NCBI RefSeq assembly: GCF_950295315.1
Contig: NC_080164.1
Coordinates: 13,609,659 to 13,673,658, forward strand
Direction of reading: 5' to 3'
DNA length: 64,000 bases
Source: Erinaceus europaeus
Lineage: Eukaryota > Chordata > Mammalia > Eulipotyphla > Erinaceidae
Part shown: positions 1 through 10,136 of the stretch, in pieces
Numbering within the stretch: the first letter of the stretch is position 1
Layout: each line of letters starts with the position of its first letter
Made by a program: the position numbers and the translations under genes
Notes under the pieces: model-generated
What the model was told of the DNA's origin: nothing
Seen by the model: the letters and a program-made list of their open reading frames with translations, nothing else
Database searches by the model: none

Positions 1-2161
1 ATAACTTCCAGTAATTTTCTGCTGGATTCTTTAGGTCTTTCTATGTATACTATCATATCATCTGCAAATAGTGAGAGCATGACTTCTTCCCTTCCAATCT
101 GTATTCCTTTGATTTCTTTCTCTTGCCTGATTGCTATGGCAAGAACTTCCAATACTATGTTGAAGAGTAAAGGTGAAAGTGGACAGCCCTGTCTAGTCCC
201 CAATCTGAGGGGGAATGCTTTCAGCTTCTGTCCATTGAGTATGATGTTGGCTGTAGGTTTGCTATATATAGACTCCACTATCTTGAGGAATTTCCCATCT
301 ATTCCCATTTTTTGTAGAGTTTTGAGCATGAATGGGTGTTGGATCTTGTCAAAGGCTTTCTCTGCATCTATTGAGATAATCATGTGGTTTTTGGCTTTGC
401 TTTTATTGATGTGGTGAATGACATTGATTGACTTATGGATGTTGAACCAGCCTTGCATTCCTGGGATGAATCCCACTTGGTCGTGATAAACAATCATTTT
501 GATATGTTGCTGTATCCGATTGGCCAAGATCTTGTTTAATATTTTGGCATCTATGTTCATCAGAGATATTGGTCTGTAGTTTTCCTTTTTTGTTCTGTCC
601 CTATCAGCTTTTGGTATCACGGTGATGTTGGCTTCATAGAAGGTGGAAGGGAGTATTCCTGTTTCGTCAATCTTATGGAATAGCTTAAGAAGTATGGGTA
701 TTAACTGTTTCCTGAAAGTTTTGTAGAATTCGTCTGTGAAGCCATCTGGTCCAGGACTTTTGTTGTTGGGGAGATTCTTAACAACGGTTTCAGTTTCTTT
801 GTCTGTGATTGGTGCATTTAGATTTTGTAGTTCTTCTTGGTTCAGTTTTGGAAGGGCATATGTTTCTAGGAATTGTTTCATTTCTTCCAGATTCTCTAGC
901 TTGGTGGCATACAGTTCTTTATAGAACTTTCACAGGATTCTCTGGATTTCTGTGGTGTCAGTTGTGATATCTCCTCCATCGTTTACAATTCTATTAATTT
1001 GAGTCTTCTCTCTTTTTTGTTTGGTGGGTCTGGCTAGGGGTTTGTCAATTTTGTTTAATCTTTCAAAGAACCAACATTTGGCTTCATTGATCTTTTGTAT
1101 AGTTCTTTTATTTTTGATGCGGTTTATTTCTGCTGTAACTTTAGTGATTTCTGTCCTTCGGGTTGCTTTAGGGTTCCTTTGTTACTCTTCCTCTAAGTCC
1201 TTGAGGTGTGCAGTAAGGTCATTCATTTGAGCTTCTTCTTGGTGTTTAATATGTGACTGTATGGCTATAAGTTTCCCTCTCAGTACTGCTTTAGCTGTGT
1301 CCCAAATATTTTGATAGGTTGTATCTTCATTTTCATTTGTTTCCAGGAACATTTGAATTTCCTGCTTGAGTGAGTCTCTGACCCAGTGGTTCTTAAGGAG
1401 TATGTTGTTTAGTTTCCAAATTCTGTGACTTTTAATAATTTTCTGTTTGTTGTTAAATGTTAGTTTTACTCCACTGTGGTCTGAGAAGATACTTGGGATG
1501 ATTTCAATGCTCTTGAATTTATTGATGCTGTCTTTGTGGCCTAACATGTGGTCTATCCTTGAGCATGTGTTATGTGGATTTGAAAAGAAGGTGTATTCCA
1601 GTTTTTTGGGGTGGAGGAGTTGAAAATGTCCAAGAGGTCTAGTCTGTCAATCTCTTCATTCAGTTCTCTTGTATCTTTATTGGTTCTCTGCTTTGTTTAT
1701 CTGTGTAAGTGTGAGAGTGGGGTACTGAAGTCTCCCACTATTATTGTATTACTATTGATGTATTTTTGAAATTCTTTCAGTAGGTGCTTAATGTATTTAG
1801 ATGGTCCCTCATTGGGTGCATAGATGTTAATAATTGTTAAGTCTTCTTGGCTGATTGATCCTCTAATCATTATGTAATGTCCTTGCCTATCTTTTATTAC
1901 TTTATTTAATTTAAAATCTATCGTGTCTGAGATGAGAATGGCTGTTCCTGCCCTTTTTTGTGGTCTGTTAGCCTGTATGATAGTTTTCCATCCTTTCACT
2001 TTAAGTCTGTGTTTATCTTGTTGTGACAGATGGGATTCTTGCAAGCAGCATATGGTTGGGTTATGTTTTCTGATCCATCCCCCCACCCTGTGCCTTTTGA
2101 TGGGTGAGTTTAAGCCATTGACATTTATTGATATTATGGATTTAATGTATTGTAGTGCCAT
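1..2161 (-). pseudogene. LINE-1 ORF2 (endonuclease/reverse transcriptase), broken, partial
   Basis: ORF2 starts at 2161 and encodes the apurinic-type endonuclease: INVNGLNSPIKRHR, CCLQESHL with the conserved Glu, and NIYAPNE. The catalytic GDFNTPLS box instead reads GDFSTPLS, so the conserved Asn is Ser. A stop follows at 1697, just after that box. The SDHSGVKL box, with the Asp-His catalytic pair, resumes in a second open segment (1547-1182). The reverse-transcriptase fingers and palm are recognisable down to the FADD box near 54-65 (ADDM codons on the minus strand), but across several frames. The protein would be non-functional. The rest, including the C-terminal Cys motif, is outside the window. 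Confidence 0.9.
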
Positions 2162-2222
2162 TGTTCAAAAAAAGATTGTTTGCTCTGATATATTGCAAGT
2201 ATTATAGTGATGTTCTTGTTTA

Positions 2223-3083
2223 TTAGAGGTCTTTTAGAACCTCTTTCAGGGCCGGCTTGGTGATGGTTGCCACCTTTAACTGTTGTTTGTCTAAGAAGGT
2301 TTTGATCCCTCCATCTAGTTTGAATGAAAGTCTAGCAGGATATATTATACTTGGTTGAAACCCCTTTTCATTCAGGGCTTGATAGATATCTTGCCATTCC
2401 CTTCTGGCTTTTAGAGTTTGAGTGGAGAAGTCTGCAGATAATCTTATGGGTTTTCCCTTGTATGTGACTTTTTGTTTCTCTCTTGCAGCCTTTAGGATCC
2501 TTTCTTTATCCTTACTTCTTCTCATTGTGACTATGATGTGTCTTGGTGTCTTCAGGTCTGGGTTGATTCTGTTTGGTACTCTCTGGGCCTCTTGAATCTT
2601 GATGTCCTTTCTGTTATTCAGGTCTGGGAAGTTTTCTTCTATTATTTCCTCTAGAATGTTTGCTTCCCCTTCCTCTCTTTCTTCCTCTGGCAGGCCAATT
2701 ATACGAATGTTACTTCTTTTGAGATCATCCCATATGTCACTGTTGTTGTTTCCAATGTCTCTCAATCTCTTTTTAAGCTCTTTCACCTCTTTCTTCATTT
2801 TCTCTAACTCATCCTCTGTCTGACTAATTCTGTTTTCTGCTTCTGTTAGTCTGCTTTCCCTTGCCACAGCTTCTTTCTTCATTACAGCTATTTCAGCTTT
2901 CAGTTCTCTAATTGCCTCAAGATAATCAGTATTTTCCTTGGGGGTCGCAACTGTTGTTTCCCTAATACTACTTTTCTTATCTATGGTTACTTCTGGCTGA
3001 TTTGTAGTTTCTTCTGGGCTCTTGTCTTCATTCATTGGAGTAGCAGTTTTATTTGTTTTTGATCTACCCATTTTTTGATTCAT
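2223..3083 (-). CDS. LINE-1 ORF1 protein (RNA-binding, nucleic-acid chaperone), intact frame
   Basis: This 286-residue frame encodes an L1 ORF1p-type protein. In the family it trimerises, coats L1 RNA and forms the cytoplasmic ribonucleoprotein needed for retrotransposition. Residues about 1-50 are polar and Lys/Glu/Thr-rich. Residues about 53-115 are heptad-like (ELKAEIAVMKKE, ENRISQTEDELEKMKKEVKELKKRL) and form the coiled coil. Residues about 125-220 are the RRM-like domain, starting at NIRIIGLPEEEREEG and including TPRHIIV and KDKERILKAAREKQ. The C-terminal domain follows, with ARREWQDIY and YPARLSF. The whole matches the mammalian family well. At 286 residues it is shorter than human ORF1p (338), mainly in the N-terminal part. 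The Met at 3083 is the first in frame and lies just upstream of the acidic head. Whether it is expressed cannot be told from sequence. Confidence 0.9.
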   Translation of the reverse strand: MNQKMGRSKTNKTATPMNEDKSPEETTNQPEVTIDKKSSIRETTVATPKENTDYLEAIRELKAEIAVMKKEAVARESRLTEAENRISQTEDELEKMKKEVKELKKRLRDIGNNNSDIWDDLKRSNIRIIGLPEEEREEGEANILEEIIEENFPDLNNRKDIKIQEAQRVPNRINPDLKTPRHIIVTMRRSKDKERILKAAREKQKVTYKGKPIRLSADFSTQTLKARREWQDIYQALNEKGFQPSIIYPARLSFKLDGGIKTFLDKQQLKVATITKPALKEVLKDL

Positions 3084-4059
3084 GTGTTTCTTTTTTATGC
3101 TCTGTTGTTCCTCTGCTGTTGTGTCTTGAGTACAAGCAACACTGTACTAAATACCTTTATGACAATTGCACTCACCAACCTCCGGAATTACAGTAGCAAC
3201 TGAAGCAAGTATTGAAGTGTTTAATCGTTACCAGTTAGCCAAACAATTTCTCCAGTCCGTGAAACAATAGTAACCAAATCCCAGTGAAGAAAGAGAAAAG
3301 AAAGAAAGGATAGCAAGAATAGACAGTTATGCAAATCTACTATCCACTGTATATTCTGGGGGTAACTAGAGGGGAAAGGGAACTAGAGCAGAGATACACA
3401 CATAGAGAGTCCACTCTGAGTCCGATTTCTTCCCCAAAATAATTCAAAAATTCAGAAAGGCAAAGAAGAAGCAAGAAGTGTATGACAAGATTAAAAAAAA
3501 AAAAAAGAGAGAGAGAGAGAGACAAGAGAGAGAAAAGGGAAAAGATAAGAAAAAGAGCTGTAATTAAAGAGCAGTGAAAGGAAATTCCCAAATGTGTATC
3601 AGTGAATTCAAAGAAGCACACTGTTTGGTGGTGTGCGGGCTGGGGCTGTGACTTTGGAAGCTGTAGGATTAAGGAAGAAAGGATGACAAGAATGAGAAAA
3701 AGAAAAAGAAAAAAAAGAAAGAGAGAAAGAGAGAAAAAAGATAAGAAAAAGAACAGTCATAAAAGGGCAGTGAAAGGAAAGGGTTTTTTTAATGTATTTA
3801 TTTTTAATTATTTAATTAGCTATGCGGGGTGAGGTGGGGGGGCTTGGCTACTTAGAAAAAAGGCCAGAGGTTTCAGAAGGGTATAGACTTAGAATTAATG
3901 ATACTCCCTGGTGGGACAGGAATTTGGTCAAGAAAAGGAGCTCCTAGCAGGGACCTGCTAGGAGCTGGTCCCCAGGGACTGGTTATGTTGGGGGGGGGGC
4001 GGGGAAGGAGGTATGCTTGAAAATTAAAAGGAAGAAAAAAAATTTTCCCCTTTTTTCCC

Positions 4060-4220
4060 TACTCTAATTCTTAACCCAAATTAAGTTATAGTCACCTCCT
4101 TGGTGTCACCACTAGGACCCCTTATTGGCTGGCCTGCTAAAGGCAGAAAATCCTACCGTTTCCAGGAGATGTGGTCAGAGCTCAGCCACTAGCAGCTTCT
4201 CAGTCTGCCATCTTCCAGGA
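4060..4220 (-). repeat. L1-A 5' UTR duplicated block, proximal copy
   Basis: This roughly 161 bp block is nearly the same as 4537-4699. It shares the AATTCTTAACCCAAATTAAG, CACCTCCTTGGTGTCACC and GCAGAAAATCCTACC segments and ends, read on the minus strand, in the TCCTGGAAGATGG-type L1 start. A C run (4225-4236) sits at its outer edge. The two copies are about 478 bp apart. Confidence 0.9.
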
Positions 4221-4536
4221 AACCCTCCCCCCCCCCGAAGCTTTGTTAAAGGATTTCTCAAAAATGAAAACTAGTTCCAAGTCCTTTTGATCCAATGAGA
4301 GCTGTACTCAAGATGTCCTCGGATCTGCCCTCAGGGTCGCAGTGGTCCCCGGAGACTCCAAAGAGAAAGCCCCCGAGCTACAGTGCTCCCTCCCAGTCCT
4401 CTGCTGGCCGCCCAGCAGCGCTCTGCAACCGCCCAAGGAGCTGCCTTTCCGGGCCGAGGACAGTGCCCGGCGTACCTGCCTTGCCCGCCTACTCCTGGGA
4501 AGTCTGGAGCAGCCCGCCCGCTAGTCTGTGCCACCT

Positions 4537-4699
4537 CTACTCTAATTCTTAACCCAAATTAAGTTATAGTCACCTCCTTGGTGTCACCGCTAGGACCCCT
4601 TATTGACTGGCCTACTAAAGGCAGAAAATCCTACCATTTCCAGAAGATGTGATCTGAGCTCAAGCCACTAGCAGCTTCTCAGTCCACCATCTTCCAGGA
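4537..4699 (-). repeat. L1-A 5' UTR duplicated block, distal copy at the L1 start
   Basis: This second copy of the 4060-4220 block has a handful of substitutions. Its outer edge (4699-4705) is the junction with L1-B ORF2. The CpG-rich segment lies between the two copies, so the leader looks like a start, a CpG-rich body, a second start, then the rest. That is monomer-like in form, although only about 160 bp is repeated. Confidence 0.88.
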
Positions 4700-5264
4700 A
4701 CCCCCAAGTCTTTCACTTCTTTGCCTAGGTTTATTCCTAGATATTTTATTGTTTTAGTTGCTATAGAAAAAAAGGATTGATTTCTGGATTTCAACTTCTT
4801 CTAACTTAGTGTTTGCATAGAGGAATGCCACTGACTTTTGAATCTTAATTTTGTAGCCTGACACCTTACTTAATTGTCTGATTTCCAAAGCCATCTTGCT
4901 GGATTCATTAGGTTTTTCTATGTATACTATCATGTTATCTGCAAATAGGGAGAGTTTGACTTCTTCTCATCTAATCTGTATGTCTTTAATTCCTTGCTCC
5001 TGCCTGATTGCTATGGCAAGGTATTCCAACACTATGTTGAATAGTAATGGTGATAGTGCTTGATATGAGGGGAAATGCTTCCAGTTTTTCACCATTAAGT
5101 ATGATGTTGGTTGTAGGTTTGCTATATATATATGCTCCACTATCTTGAGGATTTTTTCATCTATACCCATTTTGTGTAGTGTTTTGATCATATAAAGATG
5201 CTGGATTTTGTCAAAGGCTTTCTCTGCATCTTTTGATATGAGCATGTGGTTTTGGTCTTGCTTT

Positions 5265-5700
5265 CTTCTTTTTCTAGCGTTTGCCCTTCTTCCATAGCCA
5301 GTCAACAGCGTCAGGTTGAGCCTGATGTAAAGTTTCGAGACCTCCTTTGAATCTGGAGAGGTAGCAGTCGTTGACTATGTGGGTCATAGTTTGTCTGTAG
5401 CCACAGGGGCAGTTCGGGTCGTCTCTGGCTCCCCAGCGATGGAACATAGTGGAGCACCAGCCATGGCCTGTTCGATAGCGATTGAGGAGGGCCCAATCAT
5501 AACGTGCTAGGTCAAAGCCAGGTTGACGCTTGCAGGGGTCTGTGATGAGGTGTTTGTTCTTTACCTCAGCTGACTGCCAACTCTGTTTCCAAGAGTCTGG
5601 AACAGAGAAGTTCAGTGTAGGCATAGGAGACCAGATTGGATGACGAGACGTCAAGCGTTGGACAGGGTGGGCGAAGATATCCGCGTATATTGGCAGGTCC
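5265..5700 (-). mobile_element. Retroposed non-L1 LINE 3' fragment inserted into L1-B
   Basis: This 436 bp insert is flanked by perfect 11 bp duplications GGTCTTGCTTT (5254-5264 and 5701-5711). The surrounding L1 reading continues on both sides, so the boundaries are clear. On the minus strand it starts GGACCTGCC, stays open to a TAG stop, and ends in a short A-rich tail (TAGAAAAAGAAG). It is therefore a 5'-truncated, 3'-complete copy made by target-primed reverse transcription. It is not L1: its protein and tail differ from every L1 here. The last 63 bp recur at 39889-39951 with one difference, which shows a dispersed family. Confidence 0.88.
5274..5699 (-). pseudogene. C-terminal segment of a non-LTR retrotransposon ORF with CCHC motif (5'-truncated)
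   Basis: The frame is open from the 5' edge of the insert (5699) to a TAG stop (5276-5274), about 141 codons; the TTG codon at 5654 is only an optional internal start. Counting from that codon, residues 58-67 read NRYRTGHGWC, 71-75 FHRWG, and 82-97 form a Cys-x-Cys-x7-His-x4-Cys motif (CPCGYRQTMTHIVNDC). The x7-His-x4-Cys spacing matches the C-terminal Cys motif of LINE ORF2 proteins. From memory, the RTGHG...W...C-C-G..QTM.HIV..C block is typical of reverse-transcriptase C-termini in many invertebrate non-LTR elements; I cannot assign the clade. There is no frameshift or stop across the whole fragment. No reverse-transcriptase catalytic domain is present, so it is an inactive fragment. Confidence 0.75.
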
Positions 5701-7609
5701 GGTCTTGCTTTTATTCATGTGGTGGGTCATGTTGACTGATTTACATACAGTAAACCAACCTTTCATCCCTGGAATAAACCCCACTTGGTCATGATGAACA
5801 ATCTTATTAATATACTGCTGTGTCCAGTTAGCTAGAATTTTGTTCAATATTTTCACATCTATGTTCATTAAAGATATTCATCTGTAGTTTTCTTTTTTGG
5901 TTGTGTCCCTGTCTGCTTTTGGTATCAAAGTGATGCTGGCTTCATAGAATCTGGAAGGGAGTATTCCAGTGTCTTCAATCTTCTGGAAAACTTCTGAAAG
6001 TAGAGGTATCAGTTCTTTGAAGGTTTTGTAGAATTCATTTATAAAACCATCTGGTCCAGGAATTTTATTTTGGGAAAGTTTTGGGAAGGTTTTTGATAAC
6101 TGTTTCAATTTAATTAGCTGTGATGAAATTGCTCATATTGTCTAGTTTCTCTTTATTTAATTTTTTTAATTATGTAGGTATTTCGGAGATTGTCCATTTC
6201 TTCCAGGTTCTTTAGCTTAATGGCATATAGTTCTTCAGAGAAGTCTCGCATGATATGTTGAATTTCTCCGTTGTCTGTTGTGATATCTCCTCTTTCATTT
6301 ATAATCTGATTTACTTGGGTCTTCTCCCTCTTTTTGTGAGTCTGGCTAAAGGTTTGTGAATTTTGTTCACTCTTTCGCAGAACCAACTTTCACTGATCTT
6401 CTGTATGTTTTTTTATTTTCAATGTTATTTATTTCTGCCCTAACTTTAGTTATTTCTGTCCTTCTAGTTGCATTAGAGTTGCTTTGTTCTTCTTCTAGGT
6501 CTTTACGATGTGCAATCAGGCTGTTAATTTGTGCTTTTTCTTCTTCAATAATGTGTGCTTGTATGGCTATGAACTTCCCTCTCAGTACTGCCTTAAATGT
6601 GTCCCAAATATTTTGATAGCTTGTGTCTTCATTTTCATTGAGCTCTTGAAACATTTTGATTTTTTCCTTGATTTCCTCTTTGGCCTAGTAGTTGTTACGT
6701 AGTGTATTGTTGAGTTTCCACATTTTGGGACTATTACTAATCTTTTGTTGATTGTCAAGTGTTAGTTTCATTCCACTGTGGTCTGAGAAGACGCTTGCGA
6801 TGATTTCAATGCTCCTGAATTTTCTGATGCTATCTTTGTGGCCTAACATATGGTCTATCTTGAGAATGACCCAAGTGGACTTGAGTAGAATGTGTATTCC
6901 AATTTCTTGGGGTGAATGACTCTGAAAATGTGCAATAGTTCTATTTTATCTATTTCCTCATTTAGCTCCCTCATGTCTTTATTAATTTTCTAGCTGGGTG
7001 ATCTGTCAAGTTGAGACAGTGGGGTGTTAAAGTCCCCTACTATTATTGTGTTTCTGTTAACATATTGCTGTAGCTCTTTCAGTAGATGTCTGATGTATTT
7101 AGATGGATTCTCATTGGGTGCATAGATATTGATAATTGTTAAGTGCTCTTGATTTATTGATCCTCTGAGCATTAAGTAATGTCCCTCCCTATCTTTTGTA
7201 ATTTTATTTAGTTTAAAATCTATCAAGTCAGATATGAGAATAGCTGTTCCTTCCCCTTTTTGTGGGCCATTGGCTTATATGATAGTTTTCCATCCTTTCA
7301 CTTTGAGTCTGTGTTTGTCTTACTGTGTTAGGTGGGTTTCCTGTAGACAGCATACGGTTGGGTTTTCTGATCCATCTTCCTACTCTGTGCCTTTTAATAG
7401 GTGAATTCAGGACACGGACATTTATTGATATCATAGATTGAAGATATTTTGATGCCATTCTTGCAGATTTTTAGAGTGTTCTGATATCTGGCATATTTAC
7501 AGTGGTCTGACTATTTATAGGAGACCTTTCAGAAATTCTTTCAGGGAAGGCTTGGTGATAATTGATTATTTCAACTGTTGCTTGTATGAGAAGGTTTTTA
7601 TACTTCTAT

Positions 7610-8499
7610 CTAGTCTGAATGGCCATCTAGCAGGATATAGTAGTCTTGGTTGAAAGCCATTCTCATTGAGCTCAAGATATCCCGATAGATATCTTGCCAT
7701 TCTCGTCTGCCCTGTATTGTTTGTCTAGATAACTCTGCTGCTAATCTTATGGGTTTTCCTCTGTAGGTGATTCTTTGTTTTTCTCTTGCAGTCTTCAGGA
7801 TCCTTTCTTTATCCTTATTCCTTTCCATTCTAAATATGCTGTGTCTTGATGTCTGTAAGTCTGGGTTAATTCTGTTGGGGAAACCTCTGGGCTTCTTGAA
7901 CCTGTATGTCTTTGAGGTTGTCTAGACTAGAGAAGTTCTCAGTTATAATTTCCTGAAGAATTATTTCTTCCCCTCCCTCTCTTTCTTCCTCTGGTAAGTC
8001 AATAATGCATATATTATTTCTTTTGAAGTCATCCCATAGGTCTCTGTTGTTGTTTTCAGTATCTCTTAATCTTTTTTTGAGATCTCTTACTTCTTTTTTT
8101 AGTTGTCTCTACTTAATCCTCGATCTTGCTAATTCTGTCTTCAGCCTCATTTCTTTCATTGTCTTTCCCCTCTGCTGTTTTCTGGAGTTCATCTATTTTG
8201 TTACCCTGTTCTGATACTGTTTTAGCTTGTTCAGCTAGTTGTGTTCTTAGCTCAGATATTTCAGCTTTCAGTTCTCTAATAACCTTGAGATAATTTGTGT
8301 TTTCTTCCAGAGTCCCATTTCTTGGTTCTGCATTTGTGATGACAATTCTTTCAAACTCTTTACTCATTCCTGTGATTATTTCCTTAACAAGCATTTGGAT
8401 GTTGAGTTCACTATTTTCTGATTCAACCTTTGGGGGGCTTTTAGCTGGACTCTTGTCCTGGTTTATTTCTCCAATATTTCTTCTTGTTGGTTTAACCAT
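7610..8499 (-). pseudogene. LINE-1 ORF1, frameshifted (L1-B)
   Basis: The first segment (8499-8113, 128 residues) starts MVKPTRRN and covers the acidic head and part of the coiled coil (YLKVIRELKAEISELRTQL and EAEDRISKIED), then hits a stop. The second segment (7828-7610) carries the end of the RRM and the start of the C-terminal domain (KDKERILKTAREKQRITYRGKPI, RREWQDIYRD) in another frame. Between them a frame break removes the RNP-like core as one protein. It is a relic of the same family as the intact frame at 2223-3083. Confidence 0.88.
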
Positions 8500-9245
8500 T
8501 CTATATAGTATATTAGGAGGTCCCTGTCTCAGTACTTTTCAAATTACTGATCACTCTTGCCTGGATTGACTTGTATCTAAGTAAAGTAATTAAAGGGTTC
8601 ACAGTTGTGGACACTGACAGTTGTTTCAATAGTATTTTAATACCTAAGTTGGAGCACAGTGGCTTAAATCTTCTTTAGTTCTTTTTCTTCCATTCCTCAG
8701 GCTATTGGAGCCTGAGGGCTTTCAAACTATAAGTAGGCTTCTTAGCTTAATCACTGAGTCCTCACCAAGAGATAAAGCAGGGTGGAGTAGAGATAATCCA
8801 GTGGTTATGCAAAGAGGCTCTCACAGCCCCACAGTTATGTCAGTGAGGTATAGAACTTCTCCTGAGTTTCCTGGTTAGTTCTCTGTCCCCTGGTGTCAGC
8901 ACAGGGCCTCCCCCTGCTGCTCCAGCTTCTAAAGGCAGTAGCCATGGAGACTCAAAGTTGCATTTGGTGAGTCTTAGGGGAGTCCTCTTCTCCCTTCAGC
9001 CATCTTTTTGTTGGTGAAACATACTGAAGGTGGTGTCTCAACTGGTAAACTGCTGGACTTTTACCAGCCACTTAATCTCTTCCTAGGCTCCTCTCTGTCC
9101 ATGAGCCACATGTATTTGCACTCACTAGTGATTTGGTGGGTTCCTGAAGTCATTCTAGTCCTGTCTTGTTGCGATCGCAGATGATCTCCTTTGGTATTTC
9201 TAGTTGACCCGGGAGAGGAGAGGAAAGAAAGACAGCTGCTGCTGC
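8500..9245 (-). promoter_or_regulatory. L1-B 5' UTR
   Basis: This is the leader of L1-B on the minus strand. Its outer edge (9245-9200) reads AGAGCAGCAGCAGCTG-like and is followed by CCTCTCCTCTCC. The same start and about 460 bp of the same leader occur on the plus strand at 20180-20645, which supports this as an L1 5' UTR subfamily sequence. It holds no long open frame. Confidence 0.75.
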
Positions 9246-9770
9246 TCTGTCATAAATTAAACTTTATTGAGAACATAACATAGTAGGGCATCAGATCCTC
9301 ACCTTTACATTTCCTGTCACCACCACCCTATACACTCAGAAGCTACTGTCTGCAGTTATGAAATAATGCCAGGCATGGAAAGTTTCTCCCCGCTAACCAG
9401 GCTTCCATACCCTCCCATCTCTGGGTCTTAGATGTGAAATGATGTAATTTTCCACACTTCTCAAAGAAATTGCAGGTCCAGGTCCCAAAGTCTCCCTTCT
9501 CAGTCTCTCTTCTACTATTTTCTCCTATCCAAGCACTGATCTAGTCCATGCCTTCCTAGCTTCCTAGAGCAGAAAAGACCTGGGTGCACTCAGAGTGGGG
9601 TGGTAATAGACTCTTCAACCTTTTTAATAGAGGCACTTAATCCCAAATACCCACCACAATCTTCTATTAACCTAAACACAAAATGTTCAGGGTGTTTGGG
9701 GTTTTTTCCCAGGAATAGGTAGCTGGAGGAAGGAACCACATTCATTCAGATTCCTGAGAAGCATCCATCA
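9246..9770. other. No gene recognised; unique-looking sequence
   Basis: AT-rich, non-repetitive at sight, with no open frame of interest. It follows directly on the 5' end of L1-B, so it should contain that element's target flank. Confidence 0.5.
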
Positions 9771-9774
9771 AAAT

Positions 9775-9965
9775 AGGCGTGCAGGGGGCCATGTAAATTG
9801 AACCTGCATGCTGGGGGCCCACACCCAGCACTTGGTACTGTACAATGCCACAGCTGACCTGTGTTCTGATATCTCTCTCTCTCTATCTCTTTCTCCTTGT
9901 GTGTCTCTCTGTCTCTATGTTTAATCTCTGTGTCTCTCATAAAGCCATTGTAAAAAAATTGAAAA
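9775..9965 (+). mobile_element. Degenerate SINE-like fragment with CT-rich tail
   Basis: Carries a tRNA-like GGGGGCC/AACCTGCATG head, a CT-rich stretch (9873-9935) and an ATAAAG...A-rich end. It is related in layout to the other SINEs but diverged. Confidence 0.4.
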
Positions 9966-10077
9966 GAACACAGACATGAAGAAATATGAAAGGGGAAGAG
10001 GGAGCAGAAGAATGGAAAAAAGGTGGGTCTTTAGATTATGAGACAGCAATGACTTCTCTCAAAGGAGAGAGAAAAGG

Positions 10078-10136
10078 GAAGGAAGGAAGGAAGGAAGGAA
10101 GGAAGGAAGGAAGGAAAGAAGGAAGGAAGGGAGGGG
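10078..10136 (+). repeat. (GGAA)n microsatellite
   Basis: About 13 GGAA units with one GAAA interruption, ending in GGGAGGGG. Purine-only on the plus strand. Confidence 0.97.

Larger units (their letters stand above)
1..4705 (-). mobile_element. LINE-1 element (L1-A), 5' complete, 3' end outside window
   Basis: Read on the minus strand this is a LINE-1 in the order 5' UTR (about 4705-3084), ORF1 (3083-2223), a 61 bp spacer, then ORF2 (from 2161 down through position 1). ORF2 shows the endonuclease and the reverse transcriptase up to the FADD catalytic box near 54-65, so the 3' part lies left of the window. The 5' terminus near 4705 begins with a TCCTGGAAGATGGTGGACTG-type start, like other mammalian L1 5' ends. 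It abuts the truncated ORF2 of a second L1 in the same orientation, which suggests that L1-A inserted into that copy. ORF1 is intact and ORF2 has stops and frame breaks, so the element cannot move on its own. Confidence 0.93.
3084..4705 (-). promoter_or_regulatory. L1-A 5' UTR / internal promoter region
   Basis: This is the non-coding leader of L1-A on the minus strand. The part from about 4540 to 4320 is strikingly CpG-rich (about 14 CpGs in roughly 215 bp by eye) inside an otherwise AT-rich, CpG-poor neighbourhood. That fits a relatively young L1 internal promoter. The part near ORF1 is A/G-rich on the plus strand, with a GA run at about 3507-3522 and a purine tract at about 3680-3780. Promoter function is inferred from family position only. 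Confidence 0.75.
4706..7458 (-). pseudogene. LINE-1 ORF2, frameshifted and interrupted (L1-B)
   Basis: The N-terminus (7458-7228, MASKYLQSMISINV) is endonuclease and frameshifts after SPIKRHRVGRWIRK. The next segment (7226-6990) keeps the canonical IVGDFNTPLSQLDR box. Segments at 6654-6367, 6386-6153 and 6108-5878 ([17 protein letters not shown]) are the region before and at the start of the reverse transcriptase. 5868-5712 carries [11 protein letters not shown], then comes the foreign insert. 5253-4967 continues with [12 protein letters not shown] and [18 protein letters not shown]. The part down to 4706 encodes the segment after the FADD region (ending like KYLGINLGKEVKDL). Many stops make it inactive. 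Confidence 0.9.
4706..9245 (-). mobile_element. Older LINE-1 element (L1-B), interrupted and decayed
   Basis: This minus-strand L1 has its 5' end near 9245, a 5' UTR from 9245 to 8500, a decayed ORF1 (8499-7610), and a decayed ORF2 from 7458 to the break at 4706 within ORF2 after the reverse-transcriptase palm. Its 5' UTR differs from that of L1-A, so it belongs to another subfamily. It is interrupted by a 436 bp foreign insert at 5265-5700. ORF2 ends abruptly where the L1-A 5' end begins, consistent with nesting. Confidence 0.9.

Noticed and set aside
4295..4552. Overlapping frames in the CpG-rich segment, a possible host CpG-island exon
   Set aside because: The segment sits between two L1 5' UTR blocks and is best explained as the L1 promoter.
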